A stretch of 7,115 nucleotides of DNA from Treponema sp. (GTDB lineage Bacteria > Spirochaetota > Spirochaetia > Treponematales > Breznakiellaceae). Location: the NCBI GenBank assembly GCA_031275535.1, contig JAISOR010000066.1:1-7115 (forward strand), written 5' to 3'. The position numbers and the translations under genes were made by a program. The notes beneath the pieces are model-generated. The model did not search any database. It was not told the DNA's origin and saw only the letters and a list, made by a program, of their open reading frames with translations. Within the stretch, counting starts at the first letter, position 1, and each line of letters starts with the position of its first letter. This document shows positions 1 to 6,254 of the stretch, piece after piece.

Positions 1-46
1 GAAGAATTGTTCCACATGGATTAAAGAATAGGGATGGTTTAGAAAA

Positions 47-1189
47 ATGAGTATTGAAGATCTGACAAAGTTATCGCGGTACTACGGCGCAAACCCGGAG
101 TATGTTATTGCCGGAGGAGGCAATACCTCCTTTAAAGACGGGACAACCCTGTATGTCAAAGGTTCCGGCGCCGCCCTGGCGGATATGACCCCGGAGGGCT
201 TTGTCAGGATGGACCGGCAGGCTTTAAGCCGGATATGGGAAAAAGACTATCCCCCGGATCCGGAAGAGAGGGAAAGAGCGGTCCTGGCGGATATGATGGC
301 GGCCCGGAAAAGCGGGGAAGAACAGAAACGGCCCAGCGTTGAAACCCTGCTCCACGATATGCTGCCCTTTACCTATGTGGTACACACCCATCCGGCGCTG
401 GTAAACGGCCTTACCTGCTCCCAGCAGGGGCAGGCGGAGGCCGCGGAACTGTTCGGCCCGGAGTTCCTCTGGATACCCTCCACCAATCCCGGTTACATCC
501 TTTCCCGGGCGGTAAAAACCGCCATGGAGGAGTATATGGCCCAATGGGGCTGCCCGGCGGATCTTATCCTGCTTCAAAACCACGGGGTCTTTGTGGGGGC
601 CGATAGTGTTCAGGAGATGAAGGAAAAATACGCGCATCTTATGGTAAAGCTGGAATTAAGAATGGAATGGAAGCCCGATTTTTCGGGGGAGCTTTCGAAC
701 TGGGACTGTTCCGGGGACATATCCGGGCTGCTGGCGGAGCTGGCGGGAAGCTCCGCAGGGGGGGAACCCTGGAAGGTGGTTTTTCGGCGAAACAACGAAA
801 TCGCCATCATGGTAAAGGATCGCGCCTCCTTCCATCCCGTTTCCTCGTCTTTTACCCCGGATCATATTGTGTATGCCGGCAGCGACCCCCTCTTTGTGGA
901 GACCGGAACCGGATCAATTCAGGACTGCCTCCGGGAGGCCTGGAAAAATCATTTAGATACAACCCGCAGGATCCCAAAGATTGCCGCTGTCCAGGGTGTG
1001 GGGGTCTTCGGAATCGGCCCTACAGAAAAGGCGGCAAATCTCGCCCTGGAACTTTTTATGGATGCCATCAAAGTAGCGGTTTACGCCCAGTCCTTTGGGG
1101 GGGAACGGTTTATGTCCCGGGATCAAATAGATTTTATAAATAATTGGGAAGTAGAACGGTACCGTTCCACGGTTTCTGCAAAATCTTGA
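47..1189 (+). CDS. Class II aldolase, probable L-rhamnulose-1-phosphate aldolase (stand-alone)
   Basis: A 380-residue class II (zinc-dependent) aldolase/adducin-fold protein. The N-terminal aldolase domain (about residues 1-205) shows GGGNTS at 23-28 (phosphate-binding type loop), PSVETLLH at 96-103 with Glu99 as likely acid/base, HTHP at 113-116 (metal-binding histidines) and NHG at 178-180 (third histidine). The C-terminal part (about 240-370) resembles the region that follows the aldolase fold in bifunctional rhamnulose-phosphate aldolase/lactaldehyde dehydrogenases, but the protein stops at the WEVERYR segment (367-373) and no short-chain dehydrogenase domain follows. Expected reaction: L-rhamnulose 1-phosphate to DHAP plus L-lactaldehyde, in the cytoplasm. 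The substrate is inferred from the adjacent rhaA and kinase genes. A related ketose 1-phosphate such as fuculose or ribulose phosphate is possible. The ATG start has a weak purine-rich AGGGA (30-34) 12 bases upstream. The stop codon overlaps the ribosome binding site of rhaA. Confidence 0.85.
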   Translation: MSIEDLTKLSRYYGANPEYVIAGGGNTSFKDGTTLYVKGSGAALADMTPEGFVRMDRQALSRIWEKDYPPDPEERERAVLADMMAARKSGEEQKRPSVETLLHDMLPFTYVVHTHPALVNGLTCSQQGQAEAAELFGPEFLWIPSTNPGYILSRAVKTAMEEYMAQWGCPADLILLQNHGVFVGADSVQEMKEKYAHLMVKLELRMEWKPDFSGELSNWDCSGDISGLLAELAGSSAGGEPWKVVFRRNNEIAIMVKDRASFHPVSSSFTPDHIVYAGSDPLFVETGTGSIQDCLREAWKNHLDTTRRIPKIAAVQGVGVFGIGPTEKAANLALELFMDAIKVAVYAQSFGGERFMSRDQIDFINNWEVERYRSTVSAKS

Positions 1190-1194
1190 AGGAG
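1189..1194 (+). promoter_or_regulatory. Shine-Dalgarno of rhaA, decides the start
   Basis: AAGGAG lies 6 bases before the ATG at 1201 and shares its first base with the TGA stop of the aldolase gene. It fixes the rhaA start at 1201 rather than the in-frame TTG at 1144, and it suggests translational coupling of the two genes. Confidence 0.85.
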
Positions 1195-1200
1195 AAAACT

Positions 1201-2475
1201 ATGAAGCCCTATGGAAACAAAGAATCAGTAGAGGGAGCCTATGGTCCGGCAAAAGAGGCCTATGGAAAACTGGGGATTGATACGGATGCCTTTATCCGCG
1301 CCGCGGTGGATATTCCTGTTTCCATCCATTGCTGGCAGGGAGACGATGTGGTCGGATTTGAGGGGGCCTCCGAATTATCCGGCGGCGGCATCCTTACCAC
1401 CGGCAATTATCCGGGGAGGGCCCGCAACGGGGATGAACTGCGGCAGGATGCGGAATTTGCCTTTTCCCTTATCCCCGGGAAAAAACGCTTTAACCTGCAT
1501 TCGTTCTATGCCGAGCCGGACGGGAAAAAGGTTCCCCGGGATGAACTGGAACCGGAGCATTTTAAGAAGTGGATGGACTGGTCCAGGGAGCGGAACATTC
1601 CCCTGGATTTTAACCCCTCCTTCTTTGCCCATGCCATGGCCGATTCGGGCTATACCCTGTCGAGCGCCGACCCGGCGATCCGCCGTTTCTGGATCCGCCA
1701 TGCCATTGCGTCCCGGCGGATCGCCTCGGCCTTTGGGGCCAACCAGGGGTCCCCGGCGGTAAACGATATCTGGATCCCCGACGGCTCCAAGGATCTGCCC
1801 GCGGATCGCCGGTCTCCCCGGCTCCGGCTGCGGGACGCCCTGGATGAAATACTGGCGATTTCCCTGGACCCCAAAACAGTTACCGATGCGGTGGAATCGA
1901 AACTTTTCGGTATTGGCAGCGAGTCCTATGTGGTCGGTTCCCATGATTTTTATCTGGCTTATGCGGCGGCCAAGCAGATCCGGCTCTGTCTCGATATGGG
2001 ACATTTTCATCCCACCGAAAACATTGCGGACAAAATCTCCGCGGTCCTGCTTTTTATTCCGGGCCTGTTGCTGCATTTTAGCCGGGGGGTCCGCTGGGAT
2101 TCAGACCATGTGGCAATCTACTCCGATGAGCTGCGGGAGGTATGCCGGGAGATTATCCGGCAGAAGAGCCTTAACCGAATCGACATTGCCCTGGATTTCT
2201 TTGACGCCTCGATCAACCGCATCGCCGCCTGGGTAATCGGCTCCCGGAGTATTCGGAGGGCCCTGCTGGAAGCGCTCCTGGAACCCACGGACCTGCTGAT
2301 TGACGCGGAAAAGGCGGGGAAGAACCATGAACGGCTGGCCCTGATGGAAGAATTAAAGACCCTGCCCTTCTCCGCGGTCTGGGATAAACTATGCCTGGAC
2401 GCGGGGGTTCCCGTGGGGATCGATTGGCTGAAACCGGTCGATGATTATGAAAGCTCGGTCCTTTTAAAACGTTAG
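1201..2475 (+). CDS. rhaA: L-rhamnose isomerase
   Basis: A 424-residue protein, close to the usual length of about 419, that interconverts L-rhamnose and L-rhamnulose in the cytoplasm with Mn2+ or another divalent metal. Recognisable blocks are HCWQGDDV (43-50), TGNYPGR (67-73), DFNPSFF (136-142), ESKLFGIGSESY (232-243), LDMGHFHPTE (264-273), RWDSDH (298-303) and LDFFDASINRIAAWVIG (331-347). Compared from memory with the E. coli enzyme (metal ligands Glu234, Asp267, His270, His294, Asp302, Asp304, Asp334), every ligand is present here with a constant shift of two: Glu232, Asp265, His268, His292, Asp300, Asp302 and Asp332. It should therefore be catalytically competent. Enzymes of this family also take L-lyxose and L-mannose. 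The gene starts 11 bases after the aldolase stop and is clearly in the same operon. No frameshift or truncation is seen. Confidence 0.98.
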   Translation: MKPYGNKESVEGAYGPAKEAYGKLGIDTDAFIRAAVDIPVSIHCWQGDDVVGFEGASELSGGGILTTGNYPGRARNGDELRQDAEFAFSLIPGKKRFNLHSFYAEPDGKKVPRDELEPEHFKKWMDWSRERNIPLDFNPSFFAHAMADSGYTLSSADPAIRRFWIRHAIASRRIASAFGANQGSPAVNDIWIPDGSKDLPADRRSPRLRLRDALDEILAISLDPKTVTDAVESKLFGIGSESYVVGSHDFYLAYAAAKQIRLCLDMGHFHPTENIADKISAVLLFIPGLLLHFSRGVRWDSDHVAIYSDELREVCREIIRQKSLNRIDIALDFFDASINRIAAWVIGSRSIRRALLEALLEPTDLLIDAEKAGKNHERLALMEELKTLPFSAVWDKLCLDAGVPVGIDWLKPVDDYESSVLLKR

Positions 2476-2497
2476 GGAGCCCCGTATTGTACTTAGG

Positions 2498-2545
2498 ACC
2501 CCTTAAATATTCCGGGAAAAAGAAGTATAATTCATCGTAAGGGGT
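2498..2545 (+). promoter_or_regulatory. Inverted repeat covering the kinase ribosome binding site
   Basis: ACCCCTTA (2498-2505) is the exact reverse complement of TAAGGGGT (2538-2545), separated by 32 bases. The right arm contains the AAGGGG Shine-Dalgarno that precedes the kinase GTG start at 2551. In a transcript read through from rhaA the arms could pair and mask the ribosome binding site. The pairing stops at mismatches on both sides, so the stem is exactly 8 bp with a large loop. The regulatory role is inference. Confidence 0.35.
2503..2531 (+). promoter_or_regulatory. Candidate internal sigma70-type promoter upstream of the kinase
   Basis: A perfect TATAAT at 2526-2531 sits 17 bases after a weak -35-like TTAAAT (2503-2508, three matches to TTGACA). 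Transcription would begin near 2538, leaving a leader of only about 13 bases with the Shine-Dalgarno at its extreme 5' end. The short leader and poor -35 make this tentative. Confidence 0.3.
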
Positions 2546-2550
2546 GTATT

Positions 2551-4050
2551 GTGGATTATGCGGTAGCGGTTATTGATATTGGAATGACCAATAAAAAGGT
2601 GGCGGTCTATGACGACCACCTTAAACAGGTGGATATCCGGTATCGTACATTTCAGCCTAAAATGGCCGGCGGCTTTGAAACCCACGATCTTGAAGCCATG
2701 GAAGCATGGTTCATTGAGCAGCTTGCGGAATTAGCCAAGGCTTATCCCATTAAGGCCCTGGCGGTTACCACCCATGGGGCTACGGTGGTCTGCGTGGGAC
2801 AAGACGGCCGGCCCGTGCTGCCCTGTATTTACTATACCTATGAACCGGGGGACGATTTTCACGCCCGGTTTTATGCCCGGTTCGGCGCCCCGGAGGAACT
2901 CCAGGCCAAGACCGGAACGCCAAAACTGGCGGGGCTGATCAACCCCGCCCAGGGGGTCCTGTTTGCCCAGGAGCAATACCCGGAACAGTTTAAGCGCACG
3001 GTGCATCTTCTCCAGTATCCCCAGTACTGGGGCTACCGTTTTACCGGGAAGACCGGGGCGGAGGGCACCTATATGGGATGCCATGGCTACCTTTGGGATC
3101 AGAGGAGCCACAAGCTGTCCTCCGTAGCCGAGGGCCTGGGCATAGCGCCCCTCATGCCCCGGAGGCTCAACGCTTCCTGGGACATCCTGGGGACCATTAC
3201 CCCGGAGCTGGCCCAAAAGACCGGCCTCCCCGGGGACGTGATCGTTACCATGGGGATCCACGATTCCAATTCATCCCTGCTCCCCCACTTCGCCAAGAAG
3301 GGGGAAACCGGCTTTGTCCTGAATTCAACCGGAACCTGGTGCGTCTGCATGAATCCGGTAAAAGAATACGGTTTTTCCCCGGAGGAGCTGGGCAAGGTGG
3401 TATTCTTCAATATTTCCGCCTTTGGGACCCCGGTAAAAACCGCCATCTTCGTGGGGGGCCAGGAATTCGAGATCTGGTCCAAAACGCTTATGAAGATGCA
3501 CGGCCGGGAGGAGCTTCCGCCCTACGACAGGGCCCGCTATCTTTCCATTTTAAGGGAAAAAAGGGCCTTCCTGCTGCCCGAACTTACCCCGGGCTCAGGC
3601 CAGTTTCCCCAATCCAGGGCCCGGGTCGTGGAGGACGGCAGGGAATACCCTTATGCGGATATTTCCCGGGGGGCGCAGCCCCCCTGTTTTAAGGATTATG
3701 AAACGGGCCTGGCCCTGCTGCGGATTTCCCTGGTCATGCAGTCCCTTACCGCCCTGGAACGGACGGGGCTTCTGCCGGGGACCGAGGTCTTTACCGAGGG
3801 GGGCTTTAGAAAGAACGAGGCCTATAATACCCTGGTTTCGGCGGCCCTTAAAGACAACCGGGTATTCCTTACCGACATAAGCGAAGCCACGGCCCTGGGG
3901 GCCGCCATGACCGCCAAAATGGCCCTGACCGGGAAGGGGCTGGCGGATCTATCCGGAGATTTTGAAATTGAGTATCAGGAGATACCAAAAACAGATATTC
4001 CCGAGTTGTTTCCCTACCGGGAAGCATGGCTGGAATATACTAATTTATAA
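2551..4050 (+). CDS. FGGY-family carbohydrate kinase, probable L-rhamnulokinase
   Basis: A 499-residue sugar kinase of the FGGY (hexokinase/actin-fold) family, expected to phosphorylate L-rhamnulose at C1 with ATP. The N-terminal phosphate-1 motif is DIGMTNKK (9-16). TTHGATVV (73-80) is in the usual substrate-loop position. GIHDSNSS (235-242) carries the likely catalytic base Asp238, matching Asp237 of E. coli RhaB. The phosphate-2 motif is STGTW (259-263), and the C-terminal adenosine motif is EGGFRKNEAYN (416-426) followed by EATALGAA (445-452). The YPQYW (156-160) and MGCHGYLW (175-182) blocks recall the kinases of alphaproteobacterial rhamnose clusters (RhaK type) more than enterobacterial RhaB, by memory only. 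The start is GTG, chosen because TAAGGGG (2538-2544) lies 6 bases upstream and because the phosphate-1 motif needs these first residues; the next in-frame ATG (2584) would cut into it. Fuculokinase or xylulokinase activity is possible; rhaA next door favours rhamnulose. Confidence 0.88.
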   Translation: MDYAVAVIDIGMTNKKVAVYDDHLKQVDIRYRTFQPKMAGGFETHDLEAMEAWFIEQLAELAKAYPIKALAVTTHGATVVCVGQDGRPVLPCIYYTYEPGDDFHARFYARFGAPEELQAKTGTPKLAGLINPAQGVLFAQEQYPEQFKRTVHLLQYPQYWGYRFTGKTGAEGTYMGCHGYLWDQRSHKLSSVAEGLGIAPLMPRRLNASWDILGTITPELAQKTGLPGDVIVTMGIHDSNSSLLPHFAKKGETGFVLNSTGTWCVCMNPVKEYGFSPEELGKVVFFNISAFGTPVKTAIFVGGQEFEIWSKTLMKMHGREELPPYDRARYLSILREKRAFLLPELTPGSGQFPQSRARVVEDGREYPYADISRGAQPPCFKDYETGLALLRISLVMQSLTALERTGLLPGTEVFTEGGFRKNEAYNTLVSAALKDNRVFLTDISEATALGAAMTAKMALTGKGLADLSGDFEIEYQEIPKTDIPELFPYREAWLEYTNL

Positions 4051-4052
4051 TT

Positions 4053-4056
4053 GGAG
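4053..4056 (+). promoter_or_regulatory. Shine-Dalgarno of the dehydrogenase gene
   Basis: GGAG lies 6 bases before the ATG at 4063, inside the 12-base gap that follows the kinase stop codon. It picks 4063 over an out-of-frame ATG at 4059. Confidence 0.7.
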
Positions 4057-4062
4057 AAATGA

Positions 4063-5340
4063 ATGAAAACAAAGGCAATCCGCATCTATGGGGTGAACGA
4101 TCTTAGGCTTGATGAATTTGAGCTTCCTGAAATCAAGGATGATGAAATACTGGCAAAGGTAGTATCCGACTCGATCTGTATGTCCAGCCACAAGCTGGCC
4201 ATGCAGGGCGCTAAGCACAAACGGATCCGCCATGATCTTACGAAGAATCCCGTCATCATCGGCCATGAATTCTGCGGCACCATCGAGAAGGTGGGGGAAA
4301 AATGGGCGGGAAAATTCGAGGCCGGCGCTAAATTCGCCATCCAGCCGGCCCTCAATTATCCCGGCCCCGACGGAAAGGCGACCCTCTGGGCGCCGGGCTA
4401 TTCCTATGAATTTATCGGCGGGGACGCCACCTATATCGTCATTCCCCGGGAAGTGATGGAGATGAACTGCCTTTTGGACTACCGGGCGGATAATTTTTAT
4501 ATGGGTTCCCTGGCGGAACCGGTATCCTGCATCGTGGGGGCCTTCCATGCCCAGTACCATACCCAGGGCGGGTCCTATGTCCATAATATGGGAATCGTCG
4601 AAGGCGGGTCCCTGGCGCTCCTGGCCGGAGTGGGGCCCATGGGGCTGGGGGCCATTGATTACGCCGTCCACGGCCCCCGCAGGCCCGCCCGACTGGTGGT
4701 TACCGATATTGACGAGGCCCGGCTTGCCCGGGCCGGACAGCTCCTGTCCGTGGAGGACGCTAAAAAGAACGGGGTAGAACTCCGCTATGTCAATACCAGG
4801 GACATGGCCGATCCCGCGGCGGAGCTAAAGGCCCTGAACGGGGATAAACCCTATGACGATGTTTTTGTCTTTGCCCCGGTAAAGCCGGTGCTTGAGCTGG
4901 GGGATCGCCTCCTGGGCTACGACGGCTGCCTTAACTTTTTTGCGGGTCCCACGGATCCCGGCTTCTCCGCATCCTTCAATTTCTATAATGTCCACTACGA
5001 AGCCCACCATATCGCGGGAACCTCCGGGGGTAACACCGATGACATGCGGGAATCCCTGGCCATGATGGCCAAGGGGGATCTGAACCCGGTCTTTATGGTT
5101 ACCCATATCGGGGGGCTTAACGCGGTGGCCCAAACCACCATTGACCTGGATAAAATTCCCGGCGGCAAGAAACTGATCTATACCCATAAAAAACTCGATC
5201 TATGCGCTATTGACGATTTTGAAACCAAGGGAAAGACCGAGCCCTTCTACAAGAAGCTGGGGGAGATCTGTAAAGCCCATAAGGGCCTGTGGAACAAAGA
5301 GGCGGAGGATTACCTGCTGGCGGAGGCGCCGGAAATCTAG
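4063..5340 (+). CDS. Zinc-type medium-chain dehydrogenase/reductase, L-sorbose-1-phosphate reductase-like
   Basis: A 425-residue NAD(P)-dependent medium-chain alcohol dehydrogenase. The catalytic zinc site is visible as Cys39 (in ICMSS), His68-Glu69 (GHE) and Glu152 (SLAEP). The region about 92-120, where many relatives carry the four-cysteine structural-zinc lobe, has no cysteines, so that zinc is probably absent. The Rossmann dinucleotide loop is GVGPMGLG (189-196), with VVTDID (212-217) ending the second strand; the acidic residues there favour NAD(H). Length is about 70 residues above a typical alcohol dehydrogenase, owing to the central insert (about 160-185) and a C-terminal tail after about 375. 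Overall the pattern recalls L-sorbose-1-phosphate reductase and uncharacterised relatives, from memory. In this operon it may reduce L-lactaldehyde to 1,2-propanediol, or act on a ketose phosphate or another polyol entering the pathway. The family call is strong and the substrate unknown. It starts 12 bases after the kinase stop, so it is the fourth gene of the operon. Confidence 0.85.
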   Translation: MKTKAIRIYGVNDLRLDEFELPEIKDDEILAKVVSDSICMSSHKLAMQGAKHKRIRHDLTKNPVIIGHEFCGTIEKVGEKWAGKFEAGAKFAIQPALNYPGPDGKATLWAPGYSYEFIGGDATYIVIPREVMEMNCLLDYRADNFYMGSLAEPVSCIVGAFHAQYHTQGGSYVHNMGIVEGGSLALLAGVGPMGLGAIDYAVHGPRRPARLVVTDIDEARLARAGQLLSVEDAKKNGVELRYVNTRDMADPAAELKALNGDKPYDDVFVFAPVKPVLELGDRLLGYDGCLNFFAGPTDPGFSASFNFYNVHYEAHHIAGTSGGNTDDMRESLAMMAKGDLNPVFMVTHIGGLNAVAQTTIDLDKIPGGKKLIYTHKKLDLCAIDDFETKGKTEPFYKKLGEICKAHKGLWNKEAEDYLLAEAPEI

Positions 5341-5358
5341 AGGGCAGTAATTCCACCT

Positions 5359-5388
5359 TTGAACGAAGAAAATGGCCTGGAATTTAAT
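5359..5388 (+). promoter_or_regulatory. Candidate promoter for the HD-domain gene
   Basis: TTGAAC (5359-5364) and TTTAAT (5383-5388) are separated by 18 bases, matching sigma70 -35/-10 consensus at four and five of six positions. Initiation near 5395 would leave a leader of about 18 bases before the ATG at 5413. It would make the HD gene at least partly independent of the rhamnose operon. Weak evidence. Confidence 0.3.
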
Positions 5389-5412
5389 CGTACTTCGTCG
5401 TATTGTAACGGT

Positions 5413-6228
5413 ATGCGATCTCAAAAAGAAGTATCTTTAGATACCAAAATCGTTAATGCCGTTACGGGTCTGGCCCTGTCGAATAAGAGCGTAAAGGCAG
5501 CCAGGCTCCTGTTGGAGGACAGGGAAGTCCAGGCCATGCAGGATTATGCCAATACGATCTCCATAAAACGGCTGGGTTATAACGATCATGGACCGGTCCA
5601 CATGCGCACGGTCGCCCTGAACGCGGTGGTCATGATGGGTTTGCTGCGGAAAGCGGGGATACAGACCAGCCTTGAAGCCGAAGAATGCGGCGCCTTTGAG
5701 GACAGTCTTGTAGCGGTACTTATGGCGGCGACCCTCCACGATCTGGGGATGACCGTAAGCCGGCAGGACCACGAAATGCACAGCGCCTATCTTGCCTACC
5801 CCATCATGGACCGGCTGCTAAAGCAGGTCTATGCCGAGAATATGCAAAAACGGATCATTGTCCGCTCCACGGCCCTGGAGGGGATCAGCGGCCACATGGG
5901 AAACAGGACCATCCATTCCCTGGAAGCGGGGGTCATCCTTGTGGCCGATGGCTGCGATATGACCAAGGGGAGGGCCCGGATTCCCATGGCCATGGCGGGA
6001 AGTCCCCGGGTAGGGGATATCCATAAGTATTCCGCCAATTCCATTGAAGAGGTCCGGCTTGTCTCGGGACAGGAAAAACCCATCCGTATTGATGTGGTCA
6101 TGTCCAGCGAAGTAGGCCTCTTCCAGGTTGAAGAGGTATTGCTGGGGAAAATATCGGCCAGCACCGCAAAAACGTACATCGAGTTATACGCGCTGGTCCG
6201 GGATGGGGAACCCAAACGGTACTTATAG
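5413..6228 (+). CDS. HD-domain metal-dependent phosphohydrolase, substrate unknown
   Basis: A 271-residue protein from the ATG at 5413. The HD-superfamily signature is clear. Numbered from this start, HGPVH lies at 59-63 (His59, His63), the HD pair in ATLHDLGM is His109-Asp110, His120 and His123 follow in DHEMH, and VADGCDMTKGR (178-188) supplies Asp179 and Asp182 as the distal acidic residues. The part around YNDHGPVHMR recalls a conserved family of stand-alone HD proteins found in archaea and diverse bacteria; its substrate is not known to me. There are no GYP residues after the HD, so it is not an HD-GYP cyclic-di-GMP phosphodiesterase. The start is uncertain. An upstream TTG at 5359 adds 18 residues of low-complexity, non-family-looking sequence and would fall in the candidate -35 box. 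Neither start has a good Shine-Dalgarno; the AGAGGG at 5339-5344 is 14 bases before the TTG. It follows the dehydrogenase by 72 bases, and a functional link to rhamnose use is not shown. Confidence 0.82.
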   Translation: MRSQKEVSLDTKIVNAVTGLALSNKSVKAARLLLEDREVQAMQDYANTISIKRLGYNDHGPVHMRTVALNAVVMMGLLRKAGIQTSLEAEECGAFEDSLVAVLMAATLHDLGMTVSRQDHEMHSAYLAYPIMDRLLKQVYAENMQKRIIVRSTALEGISGHMGNRTIHSLEAGVILVADGCDMTKGRARIPMAMAGSPRVGDIHKYSANSIEEVRLVSGQEKPIRIDVVMSSEVGLFQVEEVLLGKISASTAKTYIELYALVRDGEPKRYL

Positions 6229-6254
6229 GCGGGGTCCCGGATATTAGATCCCCT
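6229..6254. other. Short convergent intergenic gap
   Basis: The HD gene and the receiver-domain gene end facing each other with 26 bases between their stop codons. Only a weak GGAT/ATCC pairing (6239-6251) and a GGGG/CCCC pairing are present, without a T-tract on either strand, so no intrinsic terminator can be supported. Confidence 0.5.

Noticed and set aside
1..46. Main operon promoter upstream of the aldolase gene
   Set aside because: A TTGTTC at 7-12 has no -10 at proper spacing, and too little upstream sequence is included.
667..1143. Plus-strand open frame of 158 codons in another frame of the aldolase gene
   Set aside because: It is Gly/Arg-rich with no domain and overlaps the conserved aldolase C-terminal region.
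1144..1200. N-terminal extension of rhaA from a TTG at 1144
   Set aside because: It overlaps the end of the aldolase gene. The AAGGAG placed 6 bases before the ATG at 1201 and the normal RhaA length support the later start.
1375..2076. Long open frame on the minus strand across rhaA (233 codons)
   Set aside because: It lies fully opposite a certain rhaA gene, has no recognisable domain, and is rich in Gly, Arg and Pro, as expected for a frame-shadow of GC-rich coding DNA.
4045..4671. Minus-strand open frame of 208 codons over the dehydrogenase start
   Set aside because: It lies antisense to a clear zinc-dehydrogenase domain and shows no motif, so it is a shadow frame.
5359..5412. TTG start for the HD protein 18 codons upstream
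   Set aside because: No well-spaced Shine-Dalgarno, extra residues that do not look like the family, and overlap with a candidate promoter. It is not fully excluded.
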